A DNA stretch of 64,000 nt from Delphinapterus leucas (taxonomy: Eukaryota; Chordata; Mammalia; Artiodactyla; Monodontidae), in the NCBI RefSeq assembly GCF_002288925.2, contig NW_022098044.1, forward strand, positions 11,615,200-11,679,199, written 5' to 3'. The notes under the pieces were generated by a model. That model had not been told where the DNA came from and did no database searches. It worked only from the letters and a program-made list of their open reading frames with translations. Below are positions 1-11,352 of the stretch, piece after piece. The first letter of the stretch is position 1. Every line of letters begins with the position of its first letter. A program made the position numbers and the translations under genes.

Positions 1-225
1 GAAGAGCAAAATAGTGGTAGGAGATTCTGAGGTATAATGCACTATGTATAAAATCAATAATCTACAGTGATGTACTGTATAGCATGGGGAATAGAGCCAC
101 TCTTTTATAATAAGTATAAATGGAGAAGAACCTAAACATTTATGAATCACTATGTTGTACCTCTGAAACTAATATAATAATGTAAATTAACTATAGATCA
201 ATCAAATATAAAGTAAGACACAATA
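1..225 (+). mobile_element. L1 3' end
   Basis: CTATGTTGTACCTCTGAAAC and TAATGTAAATTAACTATAGA are typical of the 3' end of L1; the element is cut by the left edge. Confidence 0.7.
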
Positions 226-239
226 AAGGGGAGACACTG

Positions 240-2057
240 ATTATTAGATAGAAATCAATTAACACAAGTTTTGGAAATCAAGGAATTAAAAAACAACATG
301 TAAGACACAACATTGGCATTTAAAGTGTACAATTCATTTAAAAGAAATCATTTAAGTGGTGAAAAATGGTACCCATTCTCACAATTTTGTATATCTAGGA
401 TAAATTATTATCTACAAAAATATGTTACAAATATTCACTCAAAAAGAAAGAGAAAATTTGGATTAACCCATTTTAGTATACAAATTTAATATCAAAGTCT
501 CTATGTAAAATTGATTTGAATAAGTTCTGTTAGCCACTTCTAGTTTCTTTGTTATGTAAAATCTTTTAAAGCATAAAAATCAGCCTTTCTACATTATTCT
601 ATTAGACATACATAGAAATTAAGAAATGAGAAGACAGAACAATCAACCAGGAAGGTGAATTTACTGAGAAAGAGTCATTCCTTCTCCCTCCTTTTCTTTT
701 CCTCCTTTTCCAGGTCTCTTTCGGTTCCAATCAAGAGAAGTCTTGAGAGTTCTGAGAATATTTCTTTGAGGGCTTCAAATCACCATACCTACATCCTCTG
801 CCACAACTACACACACAGTAACAAAAATAAACCTCTGCTATCTCCTCATGTACGAGGGATACATGCAAAATAAACTCCTACATGGAGACCAACAGGTGAA
901 TTTGTCCTTCCATTATAGTAAATCCCACACATTATGAGGCAGAAGCGGTTATGTGAGCTTTTCCTTGAAGGCAAAAAACTTGCATTCATTTCAAGTACCT
1001 GGTGATCATAGGGTACAGCCAGGGAAGGTGCCACCCCCCTTGGTGGGGCGGGGGGGGCCGGTGGTGGTGAATGGGCTCCCGCAACAATGCACCTCCTGAT
1101 GTACAGATTCTGGAGAAACAAAGGGCGGTCACACCACAGTCAGCCTGTCAGCCTGTCGGGCCACTGGGCAACCCGACCAGCCTGGAAGTGCCCCATCAGT
1201 TGCTGAAAGCAAACTCTGTGCCCCCTGAGAAGCCAGGCAATTTGCGCCAGAGAGTCAGAGGAGACCGGTAATCAACTCCTCCTCTCTGCTCACCTCCTTG
1301 GGGTTACAGCAACCCCATCTCCAAACCCAAATCTGACCCTGGAGTGCCAAACTGGGAGTGGCAGGTGGTCTCTGCCGGTGCTTCAGCGCCCTCTGGAGGT
1401 TGTCTGCTCTAATGGCAACTCTCAGCCCTTCCTCCTCCTCCTTCCCTAGTCCTGGGGGCTGCCTTGGCCTCCTGCAGCTGCTGGCCTGATTTCATTCTTC
1501 TTTTTTTTCCAATTACAATGAGGTGTCTTACAGAGGTTTGGACTCTCTTGAAGAAGGAAGATCTTTTAGTCAATACACCTTAACAGTGAGAAGTTGGTTT
1601 CAAGAATGAACCCGAAATACTGTATTTTTCTCCTGATGATTCCAAGGAGAGACAGCTCAATTTTTCTAAATCATAAGAAAAACCAAGGGAGATATGATAT
1701 TCTGAGCCAGAGATGAAAAAGCAGTTTTTAGCACCCCCTCCTCATGTCATATGACCGGGATTTAAATCAATCAACTGCCACTGGTTTTTAAATCACATGA
1801 CCCAACTTTAAATCACTCAGCTGCTTCCCTGTAACTCACATGGCTTGGCTTTGAATAGTAAGGAATGCAGAGGCATTAAAAATGATGCTCTGAACAATAA
1901 ATGGAAAAACAACATTTTAGAAAATATTTTTCTTTTCGAATGGACCATTCATTGCATACAGAATAAAGGATTCTCTTGTGGATTTCTTGAAATGTAAACA
2001 CGTACAATGTCTCTGTTGGCTTGATTGACTTAGTTTTTTGGGGTTCTTTTTTGTTGT
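240..2057. other. Intergenic, no gene seen
   Basis: AT-rich to about 1000, then a short GC-rich stretch (1010-1270) and blocks near 1755-1830 (ACCCAACTTTAAATCACTCA) that recur at 4350-4380 (ACCCGACTTTAAATCACTGT). No coding signal. Confidence 0.5.
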
Positions 2058-2385
2058 TGTTAACATCTTTATTGGAGTATAATTGCTTTAACATGTTGTG
2101 TTAGCTTCTGCTGTATAACAAAGTGAATCAGCTATTTGTATACATATATCCCCATATCCCCGCCCCTCCCTCCCACCCTCCCTATCCCATCCTTCTAGGT
2201 GGTCACTAAGCACTGAGCTGATCTCCCTGTGCTATATGCAGCTCCTTCCCACTAGCTATCTGTTTCACCTTTGGTAGTGTATATATGTCTATGCCACTCT
2301 CTCACTTCATCCCAGCTTACCCTTTCCCCTCCCTGTGTCCTCAAGTCTGTTCTCTACATCTGCGTCTTTATTCCTCTGCATCGAC
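2058..2385 (-). mobile_element. L1 3' UTR, antisense
   Basis: AACATCTTTATTGGAGTATA, CTGCTGTATAACAAAGTGAA and GAGCTGATCTCCCTGTGCTA are reverse-complement L1 3' UTR blocks, matching the sense copies at 44440-44620 and 54760-54940. Confidence 0.88.
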
Positions 2386-2639
2386 TCCTGCTAGGGATGG
2401 ATACTTCCTTTTATGCTCAGGGAAATCCCCTAGTTTGAATATGATTTGTGTTTGATCCTGTGAAACCATCACAACTTCCCACCAGAGATAAATAAGGAGA
2501 TTCTGGCTTTTATTAGTATGCATGGTGAACACGGGTGTCCTGGCTGTACTTGTCAACCCTCCTGTTTTATCCACCTATTTTTATCCACCTTCCTCCCTGT
2601 GAGTACCTTTGACCAACCCTGAGCTCAGACTCCTGACCT

Positions 2640-3809
2640 ATTACAGTGACTTTGTCAGTCTTGCTTTAAAAATGGACAGGTAATAAAATGAATTTAACCT
2701 AGAAGCAGCAGCTCAGTAAGGGAAATAAAATCACCAGAAGTTATCTAATCACAGCCACAGCCATCCAGGGCTCTGTCTTATCTGCTGGGTCATAAGAATG
2801 AGACCTTCCTAAACTTGAAGGGCATCAAATCAAATAAGTAAAGGTGTTGCTCACCTCTGGCTCTTGGAGGGATTGCTAGGCAGTCTATCCAGTGTATACT
2901 AACTGAAAAACACTGTTATGGTTTTGAAACAACTATGTTCCAGGAAAGATTTTTGGGGTGCATGGGGAAGGTTTCTTTTTGACATCAAGCAAAAAATAAA
3001 TCACCAAGCTCTTTGAGCACAGGGGTTCTTAAGAGGGCAGTAGAAGGAAGGAATGGGCAGAAAAGACGATCTCCTCTGAAGTGAAGGTCATTTTTCCAAA
3101 AGAGTAGGATTTAGTCTCAGTTTATGGAAGACACTTTTAAATAGCTGGGACAGGTCCAAACTGCAGTTTAGGGAACGAGGGCTTCAAAAGAACAGTGCTT
3201 TAAAAGTCCTGGCAAGGAAGCAAGAGGATGAAGAGTTGGTTTTGCATAGTTTTGAACACAGGAGTAAAGAAGCAGAGGCATCTCTGACTAAAAGGCCCTG
3301 AGATCCTATGGCAGCAATGGGTCAGTTGCAGGGGGCAGGGGGTGTGGGGGGCGATATTTCTCTCTCAACGTCTCCCAGGGCAGCCACCCTTCCCTACCCC
3401 ACCCCCCTACTCCCTGCACCCTTCCACCCTCCACTGTTGGGTCCCCAGGGACAGCACTTCTTAAGCTGGAGCACTCAGGCACCATCTCTGCAGTCTGGAT
3501 TCTTCCTGGAGCCTGGCAAGTTCTGGGACAGGGAGCCAGGTCTGCAAGGCCGCTGGGGTACAGTCGGACCTGGAGGCCTGGAGAGGAACTGGAGCCCTGA
3601 AGTCCACCCACGTCCTTGAAGCCGAGGGAGGAACACATCCTCCTAACAGTACTTCTCAGGGCTCAGCGTGCTCCCCACCCGATGGTGATCCATACTCACT
3701 TGAGGCAGCAAGGACTGCCTCTAACTGGCCCCCTCGATTCCGCCTTAAGGGTCCTCGCACATGTGTGATAGCGCAAGCCCCGGATGTATTCAGTCAGCTG
3801 AGGCCAGTG
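2640..3809. other. Intergenic, no gene seen
   Basis: Unremarkable sequence. Opposing open frames at 3306-3638 overlap on both strands in GC-rich low-complexity sequence and resemble nothing known. Confidence 0.5.
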
Positions 3810-4290
3810 CTGCCGGGGTCCCTCCAGTCCCATCCCCCAGCCCCTCCCTCTGGGACTGTATCTAATAGAAGAAAGAGCATAGAGGAATTGGCTGAATCAA
3901 GGGACCTGGGAGCCTGGGTATGAATTTGAAGACCGAGAACCTAAAGTGCAATTACATATTATTGGAAACTCTTGTGGGGTGTGTGGGGTGAGGTTAGGAG
4001 GCTGAGAGGCTGAGTCCCACCTGGTGAGTCCAGCCCCAGGACACCACACAGCCCCACACCCTTCCCTGACATCAGACAAGGGGTGCTGCAACTACAGCCG
4101 GCACTCTGCACTTCCCGCTCCCTGATTCTCCTCCATAAGAGCAGGTGGCCCCCCTCTGAGGGCAGGGGCAAGACAACGGACCAAGTCCCCCTGCACTAAG
4201 GCGCTACTGGAAGCTCTTCCTGAAGAGCAGTGCTGGCTTGGAACGAACCCGTGCACCGCCAGAGTTGGTCTCGTCCTGCAGCTGAGGGAT
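3810..4290 (+). repeat. Decayed duplicate of the CpG-island region
   Basis: The segment aligns in the same orientation with 6990-7390. Examples are AGAGGAATTGGCTGAATCAA against AGAGGGACTCGGCTGAATAA, GAGGGCAGGGGCAAGA against GAGGGCAGGGGTGAGA, and AACCCGTGCACCGCCAGAG against AACCCCTGCCCCTCAGAAG. CpGs are largely lost here, so this copy has been methylated and decayed while its sister stayed CpG-rich. About 125 extra bases lie in its middle. Confidence 0.6.
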
Positions 4291-5017
4291 GCAGGATTTA
4301 AGTCAGCTTCCTTGGCTTTCAATCAATCAGCCCCCCCCACTTTAAGTCAGGTGACCCGACTTTAAATCACTGTGTGCCCCTCAAGCCTGCAACTTCAAAA
4401 GTTGGGAACTTCACTTTAATCCCAGCACCTAACATAGCTGAATGCACACTGTAGTCACCCCCAAGCCTGGCTTAGAGTCAGGATATAAGGTAAGGGGATG
4501 GGCGTGCACACATGGTGATGAGGGTGTACTTCATGTACCAGAACGGTCTAGGCACTCTGGGGTACAGCAAGCAGTGCACGATACAGCAGCTCCCTGGCAA
4601 AGCTGGTGATGCACAGGGAGAGCAGGCACACGCAGGCGTGCAGAGGTTCCAGGACGGGAGCTGGGGCACAGCCAGCCGGGAGGGTGTGAAAGTGGAGGAA
4701 CTGAGCCTTCTTGAGAAAGGCAGACACAGAGGATGGATGAGAAACAAAGACCAGATGAAATATGGATTTGAAAAACACACGCTGCTCTTGAAATTGGGGT
4801 GGTGGCACCCCAGATTTGAGTCTTCTTACTCCCCAGTACCTAGTGCTTTGGCATTTGCCCAATTACTTATAAAATTTACTGATAATATCTAACCCATAGA
4901 ATACTGCATTTGTAGTGGTATTGCATGTTAATGTTTCTATAGTGGAATAAACTTTTCTACAAGAAAAATGTACACTATCTGAAATAAATTAAAACTCCTC
5001 TTTATAAAGTACTATAT

Positions 5018-5333
5018 TGGACTTCCCTGGCACAGTGGTTAAGAATCTGCCTGCCAACGCAGGGGACATGGGTTCGAGCCCTGGTCAGGGAAGATCCCAC
5101 ATGCCGCGGAGCAGCTAAGCCCATGTGCCACAACTACGGAGGCTGCAGGCCACAATTACTGAAGCCCGCGCACCTAGAGCCGGTGCTCCACAACAAGCGC
5201 AGCAAGAGAAGCCACCGCAATGAGAAGCCCACACGCTGCGACAGAGTAGACCCCGGTCGCCGCAACTAGAGAAAGCCTGCATGTAGCAACGAAGACCCAA
5301 CGCAGCCAAAAATAAATAAATAAAAATTTTTTT
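5018..5333 (+). mobile_element. CHR SINE (long form)
   Basis: tRNA-related head with TGGCACAGTGGTTAAGAATC and GGGTTCGAGCCCTGG, and a (AAATA)n-type tail. Target duplication AAGTACTATAT at 5007-5017 and 5334-5344. Confidence 0.93.
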
Positions 5334-5344
5334 AAGTACTATAT

Positions 5345-6989
5345 CCTTCTGTACAACTTCTCTGGGAAGAACAGAGAGATGGCGTGGGAGAGTGAGAAAG
5401 ACCAATATTTAGTGCACATCTCTCATGCAGGTGCTCTGCTGGCTCAGATAGATTTATCCCCACTTTACAAAGGAGGAAATAATCTCAGAGAGGTTTAGTA
5501 ATTTACCCAAAGCCAAACAGCCATTGAGTGGCAGAACCAAGATCTGAACCAAGTGTGTTACCTTCAAAGCCTAAGTCCTCATCACAACAAAACTCAATTA
5601 ATATTTACATTTATCGAATAACATTGCAACCTGCGGAGTTCTTGGCACAATCCTGAATAAGAGTGAGAAAGAAAGAAATAGCATTGTTCCTACAGTCAAC
5701 CAAAATTTTTGGAGTGGCTGCTAGATGCCTGGCCCTTTTTGGGGTTCAGCAGTGATGAAGACAGGAAGAGTCCTGCTTTCATGAACCATGTAGTGGGGAG
5801 GAGAGACAGGTGCAACTTGGGTGAGGGATTTCAACTTGCTGGGCCTCTGTTTTCTCATCTGGAAAATGGGACAGGTGTTCCTCATTTTGTGGGATTGTCC
5901 AGCCCTCACATTCTGATTCCATAAGAAGCATTTGTTTTCCTGTTTCTTTAAAATTCATTCAGGCCGTGAGCCGTGATGAATGTTGTTAGCTGCTCCCCAA
6001 ATCACTCTATTCCCACCCTTTTCCTGTGATCAGGTGTTTCCCAAAACATGACTCACAATCAATCAAGTCACAGAACCTAAGGGGCACCCAGCAGAAAAAT
6101 TCCAACCCTTGCTTCCCAGGAGCTCTGCGGTCTACCTGCCAGGTAAACTTAACTCACCTGGCACAAGATGGCCATCCCTGGTTTCACATCAACATGATCT
6201 CAGGCACAAACCTCCTTGTTTTTCCATTTTGTCTTTAAGTTACTTGTCAAAACAACTGCACAAATATGACAAAGATATAAAATCAGGCATCTTCTGCCCC
6301 CAGTGCCTACTAATAAGTGATTTTCTGCCACTTTAATGATAAAGATAGAACATTTCAACATTCTGCTGCCCTTATTATTTGTCATTTTTGTTGATATTTC
6401 TATTGAACACATCTTTCAATATTTTAACAATGGAACATTTATTTAGGTTGTTCCAGATCCAGCCTTGAGTGGTAAAGGTTTTGTTGTTATATTTCTATTG
6501 TTTCCTTTAAAAATCATTATCCTATTTAACTGGATTAAGACAATTCTATAGGCATTTATCTTACGATATTGATGAAATTAATACATAGAGGGCAGTAGTA
6601 CAAGTTGATTGGACTTGAGAACCTCTATTAGCACAGTTAAGTATAAATATTATCTATATGTAAACCAAAGTACATGCTGAGTGAGATTCTCCGACTCTTT
6701 TTCACCGTCTGCCCCTCAAGCCTGTGAGAAATGGAATATTTCTTGCTATCTCAGTAAACAAAGGATGTCACAGGCATCAGCACTTGCAGCCCTCCAAGGT
6801 GAGCCGGCGCGCCCTGAGGATCTCAGGTTATGCAAATACAGAATGCAGGCCCCAGAGAGCTGAGGTGCATATCAAAGGAAGGATTTCAGTGAGCCCAGAC
6901 TCTTGCATCTTCCCATACAAAGAAAAGCGCTACATTCCTCACCTTGGGAGAGCTGGTTTTCCTTAGTTAACAATCACCTTTTGATGTTC
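5345..6989. other. Intergenic, old repeats
   Basis: A reversed MIR-like core lies about 5455-5560 (AGAGGTTTAGTAATTTACCC). The rest has no recognisable feature. Confidence 0.5.
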
Positions 6990-7730
6990 CCCATTACGTG
7001 CGCCAGTCCCCTGCCCTGTCCGCTCCCCCCTGTACTTTAGCTCAGGGAGGAAGGAGCGCAGAGGGACTCGGCTGAATAAGGGGCCTGCGATCCTCGGGAG
7101 GAGTTTTCAGCCGCTTTCCCCGCAGTCGGGAGGAGAGGCGCTGACGCTGCAGCCGGACCCTGCGCCTCCCTTGCCCCGTTTCCCCTCAGGACGCTCAGGC
7201 CGACCTCCTCCCCACGCCCCCCAGGCCCCGCAAGCCAGGCCGAGGGCAGGGGTGAGAGGAGGGACCGAAGTTCCCCGGGACCAGACGCTGGGGGCAGCTC
7301 TTTCTACACAGCAGCGGCGGGTGGCAGCGAACCCCTGCCCCTCAGAAGCTGGTCTTGCGCTGCCGCCCGGGCACCGGACCAGGCGGAGGTTCGGCGCCCA
7401 CTTACCCGGCCCGCCGTCCCCACGTCTGTCGCAGCTTCGGCCGCCGGGGCCCCTCCAGAGCCGGCAGCCTCAGTGAGGCCGCCCTCCCCTCGGGATCCGG
7501 GGCAGTTCCGTGACGGCGGAGGGAAGAGACTCCGAGCCGGGAGTTCCAGCTCTGCGGAAACGCGGGCTCCGTTCTGGGCGCAGGGGCTGGGACCGCTCTG
7601 GCCCGAGGCCTTCCGGGAGGGAGGGGGTCGCCGGGGGAGGGAGTCGCCAGGAGCACAGGGCCCCGTCGGGGGTCCTGGAGGGGCGGCCGGCCTGGGGGCC
7701 CCGCCCACTGTGGCCGCAGCCCAGGCCTTT
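6990..7730. promoter_or_regulatory. CpG island without an assigned gene
   Basis: The stretch is strongly GC-rich with dense CpG (about 7060-7715), unlike anything else in the left half, and ends abruptly at an A-rich stretch near 7745. It contains GC boxes and GGGGCGGCC runs but no convincing conserved open frame. It lies 1.0 kb upstream of the KRAB-A remnant on the same side as a zinc-finger gene promoter would. Retained CpG suggests germline hypomethylation and thus possible activity; a promoter role is inferred. Confidence 0.7.
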
Positions 7731-8238
7731 TTCCTGGAATCCTACACAAAAAAAGTTAGAAAGATACACGGTCTATAATAAATATTCTCAGGTGATTGTT
7801 GCAGCTGTGCTTACTATCCCATTAAAGGTGTAAAACAGATAAAACACTTTATGTTCAAAATTAAATATGAATTTTTACCTTTCTAATTATGTCTCTGCTA
7901 TTCACAATTGTCGTTAATGAATCAGAGACTGTGGCATCACTAGTTAAAAATGAGCTTGTTAAAAAAATAGAACTCACGCCCACCGGACCTGCTGAATCAG
8001 AATCTGCACTTTTACAATCTCCCCAGTGTACCTGTGTACCCATGAATAGTTGAAACGTACATTTCTACCTCGACATGTCTTTTCTGTCTGAGAAATACAC
8101 ACATTTTATCCAGTTTGATATAAATAAGACACTCAAAAATGCATATGCCTGTGTTGAAACCATCATTTTATCATTTCTTTTCCAGATAAGTATAGTCTCT
8201 ATACTGGTTTTGTGGATCACATGCCATACTCTTTTCTT

Positions 8239-8537
8239 TTCTTTTCTTTTAAATAAATTTCTTTATTTATTTTTGGCTGTGTTGGGTCTTCCTTTCTGTG
8301 CGAGGGCTTTCTCTAGTTGCAGCGAGCAGGGGACACTCTTCATCGTGGTGCGCGGGCCTCTCACTGTCGCGTCCTCTCTTGTTGCGGAGCACAGGCTCCA
8401 GACGCACAGGCTCAGTAGTTGTGGCTCATGGGCCCAGTTGCCCCGTGGCATGTGGGGTCTTCACAGACCAGGTCTCGAAACCATGTCCCCTTCATTGGCA
8501 GGCAGATTCTCAACCACTGCACCACCAGGGAATCCCT
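8239..8537 (-). mobile_element. CHR SINE
   Basis: Reverse-oriented CHR SINE with duplication ATACTCTTTTCTT on both sides (8226-8238 and 8538-8550). It lies 0.2 kb before the KRAB-A remnant. Confidence 0.92.
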
Positions 8538-8586
8538 ATACTCTTTTCTTGTAGTTAGAAATAAGGTAGAGATAGTTACTTTGTAA

Positions 8587-8591
<5 letters not shown>

Positions 8592-8630
<39 letters not shown>
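8592..8630. repeat. (TA)n microsatellite
   Basis: About 18 perfect TA units after an A-run, just past the SINE at 8239-8537. Confidence 0.98.
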
Positions 8631-8632
<2 letters not shown>

Positions 8633-8751
8633 CTGGATAATTGAAGACACTCTTCTAAATTAAAACCAGTTCTCTTAACTTGCTATTTTCTTCGTGGGTC
8701 ACATTATGAACTCTTCCCGTGGCCACATGGCATGTGTACTTTTAATTTCAG

Positions 8752-8878
8752 GGACTGCTGACATTACAGGATATGGTCATAGATTTCTATCAAGAGGGGT
8801 GACAATACCTGGACCAAGATCATTGGGAATTGTACAGGGATGTGACGTTAGAGAAGTATAGGAACCTGCTCTCCTTGG
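8752..8878 (+). pseudogene. KRAB-A exon of a zinc-finger gene, disabled
   Basis: A 127-nt exon, the exact usual length of KRAB-A exons, bounded by an acceptor TTTCAG (ends 8751) and a donor GGTGAG (from 8879). Translation gives LLTLQDMVIDFYQEG, a TGA at 8800-8802, then QYLDQDHWELYRDV and TLEKYRNLLSLG, close to the KRAB consensus that recruits TRIM28/KAP1. The stop replaces the conserved Trp of EEW (TGG to TGA). I find no KRAB-B exon or C2H2 zinc-finger array in the window, so this is a gene remnant. A CpG island 1 kb upstream may have been its promoter. Confidence 0.88.
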
Positions 8879-9214
8879 GTGAGGATACCTTCCTTCCAGA
8901 ATTCCTTATCCAACCACAGGGTTTAGAGTCCTTCATTTGTAGAATGTCTCCTGGAATCTTCTGCTTCCTACAATAGTGTTTCAGATTGCAACGTTTCAGG
9001 AAAGATTGGGAGTTTGTGGGTATAATTTATCTTATTCTTTTAAAATTGCAGCCTCCCTTTTAATATACTTTGTAACTGCTTGGGATGTGTCTATATGAAC
9101 TGTGTACTATATGCTTCTGTTATAGTCCTTACAATATTTTATTGTCTTATTTTCTGTAACAATTTTCCATGGATTCTTTGGGCTTAAGGTATATTAAAAG
9201 GGAGACTGCGATTC

Positions 9215-9324
9215 TGGGACTTCCCTGGTGATGCAGTGGTTAAGAATTTGCCTGCCAATGCAACTAGAGAAAAGCCGCGCGCAGCAACGAAGACCCAACG
9301 CAGATTAAAAAATAAATAAATAAG
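9215..9324 (+). mobile_element. CHR SINE, internally deleted
   Basis: Head (GGGACTTCCCTGGTGATGCA) joined directly to the tail (GCAACGAAGACCCAACGCAG), with the middle missing. Confidence 0.8.
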
Positions 9325-9339
9325 TAGTAGGTTTCTCTT

Positions 9340-10215
9340 TTTTCCACACCCTCTGAAGCATTTCTTGTTCATAGACATTGTGATGATGGCTATTCTGAGT
9401 GGTTCCAGGTGATACTTCTTTGTATATCTGATTTGCATTTGTCTAACATAAAGCAATGGTGAGCATCTCCATATGTGGGTTTTTTTTTCTTTGAACAGTG
9501 TGAGTAAAATTTACCCCTTGAAAAAGGGTTATTGAAAGGTTGCCTTGTTTTGAAGTCTATTTCGATTACCTACCCCAAGACATTTTTTGAGGGCTGTTGT
9601 CATTTACAGCTCCCCAGGCATTGTGAATATGAAGTGCCTATAAGGTCCAGTTTTAGAATTGTTGTTATGGGAAACAGAAGGTGGCAGGATTTCTACCATC
9701 CCTCTCTGGTTACTGACACAACCTTAGATGTAGGGAAAGTCCTGTTCCTGGATTTTAAATTAGAGTGAAATGTGCCTGACCAAACATGTAAGGGCTTCTG
9801 TCCCATTCCTTCTTCCCCCTTACCCTTCATCCCCCGAACAAGTATAAATCCCTACAAAATCACCTGTTGAGGGTGCTGTCGTGCAGAGAGGGATGACCCT
9901 AATGAAGGAGTCGGGAGGTTGGAACCCAAACACCAGGATATGTTGAGACCAGGTGATTTTGCAAATGTCATCTAGCCCAGAGAGTCCACCATCCTTTGGG
10001 TGTCAGAGGGTTGATTTAGTAGTATGAGGGCACACTTAGATCTGGAGATTGTGATCTCATGCAGGGGGACCAGGTACTACATGTTCAAGGGGGGCAAATT
10101 AGCTGGCATATCCTCCCGAGGTCCTCAGGCCCTCAGTAGTCCAGCCTTGGGACCAAATTGGGTCTGTGTCCAGGGATGTGACACTAGCACGTTCACCACG
10201 ACTAAACGAATTTAG
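9340..10215. repeat. Tandem array unit A
   Basis: First of three degenerate direct repeats. It starts with a short antisense L1 piece (about 9345-9480), then a unique module. That module includes GGCAGGATTTCTACCATCCC (9684 region), TTAGAGTGAAATGTGCCTGA (9760 region) and a block to about 10200 shared with unit B. It has no MITE. Confidence 0.7.
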
Positions 10216-10234
10216 TGATCATTTTTCTTTTCTG

Positions 10235-11280
10235 TAATTTAATTTTAAATTTATAATGGAGTATAGTTGATTTACCATCTTGTGTTCGTTTTTGATATAC
10301 ACCAACATGATTCATTTATACAGAGATGACTATATATTCTTTTTGGAATTATTTTCCCATTGTGGTTACTAAAGGGTGTTGAGAAGAGTTCCAAGTGCTC
10401 TACAGCAGGTCCATGTTGATTACAAGTTTTCCCTCTGTAAATATGTATATACTAACTCCAACCTCATGATTTATGCCTCCAACACAGCTTTCCAGTTTGG
10501 TAACCATAGGTTTGTGTTCTAAGTCTGGGACTCTGTTTCTGTGCTGTAAGATAGTACCTTTGTATCAATTGTTAGATTCCACCGATAAGTAATATCATAT
10601 GACATTTATCATTGTCTGATTTATGACACTTAGTATGAATGTATCTAGGTCCTTCCGAGTGGCTGCAAATGGCCTTGTTTCATTCATTTCATGGCTGAGT
10701 AATATTCCATTGTACATATCTACCATAATTTCTTTACCCAGTCTTCCTTCCAAGGACGTTTAGGTAGCTTCCAAGTAGAGGCTCTTGTAAACAGGGCTGC
10801 ATAAATTTTGGAGTGCCTGGGTCCTGTCAATTTATTTTTTTTCCAAGATACAGGCCCAGGAGTGGAAGCGCCATATGCTCTGAATCTCTGTTTTCAGATT
10901 TTTAAGGAATCACCACCCACTTCTCCCCAGTGGCTGTTAGCAATTTACATTCCCACCATCAGCTTCTCAGGGTTCCCTTTTTTTTTTTTTTGCTGTACGC
11001 GGGCCTCTCACTGTTGTGGCCTCTCCCGTTGCGGAGCACAGGCTCCAGATGCGCAGGCTCAGCCACTATGAGGCATGTGGGATCTTCCCGGACCGGGGCA
11101 CGAACCCGTGTCCCCTGGATTGGCAGGCAGACTCTCAACCACTGTGCCACCAGGGAAGCCCTCAGGGTTCCCTTTTCTCTACACCCTGCATTTCAGGTTT
11201 TACACTTTGTGAGGTTGGCCATTCTGACTGGTGCGAAGTGATACCTCTTTGTAGTATTAATTTACATTGCCCACCTGTTT
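10235..11280 (-). mobile_element. Old L1 fragment in unit B
   Basis: Antisense L1 3' sequences (GAGTAATATTCCATTGTACA, CATTCTGACTGGTGCGAAGT), interrupted by the SINE at 10978-11160. Confidence 0.75.
10978..11160 (-). mobile_element. CHR SINE in unit B
   Basis: Reverse CHR SINE flanked by CTCAGGGTTCCC at 10966-10977 and 11161-11172, inserted in antisense L1 sequence. Confidence 0.93.
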
Positions 11281-11352
11281 TGTTGGGCAAATATGGAGTA
11301 AGGGTTTTTCCTGAATATATTAAGGAATAACGCATATGGCCTTTTTGGCCAA
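11281..11352. mobile_element. Mariner-type MITE, eroded copy
   Basis: Homologous to 12241-12317 (shared centre CCTGAATATATTAAGGAA and right end GCATATGGCCTTTTTGGCCA), but the left arm has decayed so the palindrome is imperfect. It was duplicated together with its surroundings. Confidence 0.65.

Noticed and set aside
5018..5100. tRNA-like A and B boxes in SINE heads, considered as tRNA genes
   Set aside because: They are the tRNA-derived heads of CHR SINEs with SINE bodies, tails and target duplications; no cloverleaf tRNA gene.
7304..7778. Several overlapping open frames in the CpG island
   Set aside because: Frames on both strands are open only because of high GC content; none shows a conserved protein motif.
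9532..9768. 78-codon frame in tandem unit A, considered as a zinc-finger or retroviral piece
   Set aside because: The homologous stretches in units B and C are not open in the same frame, so no coding constraint.
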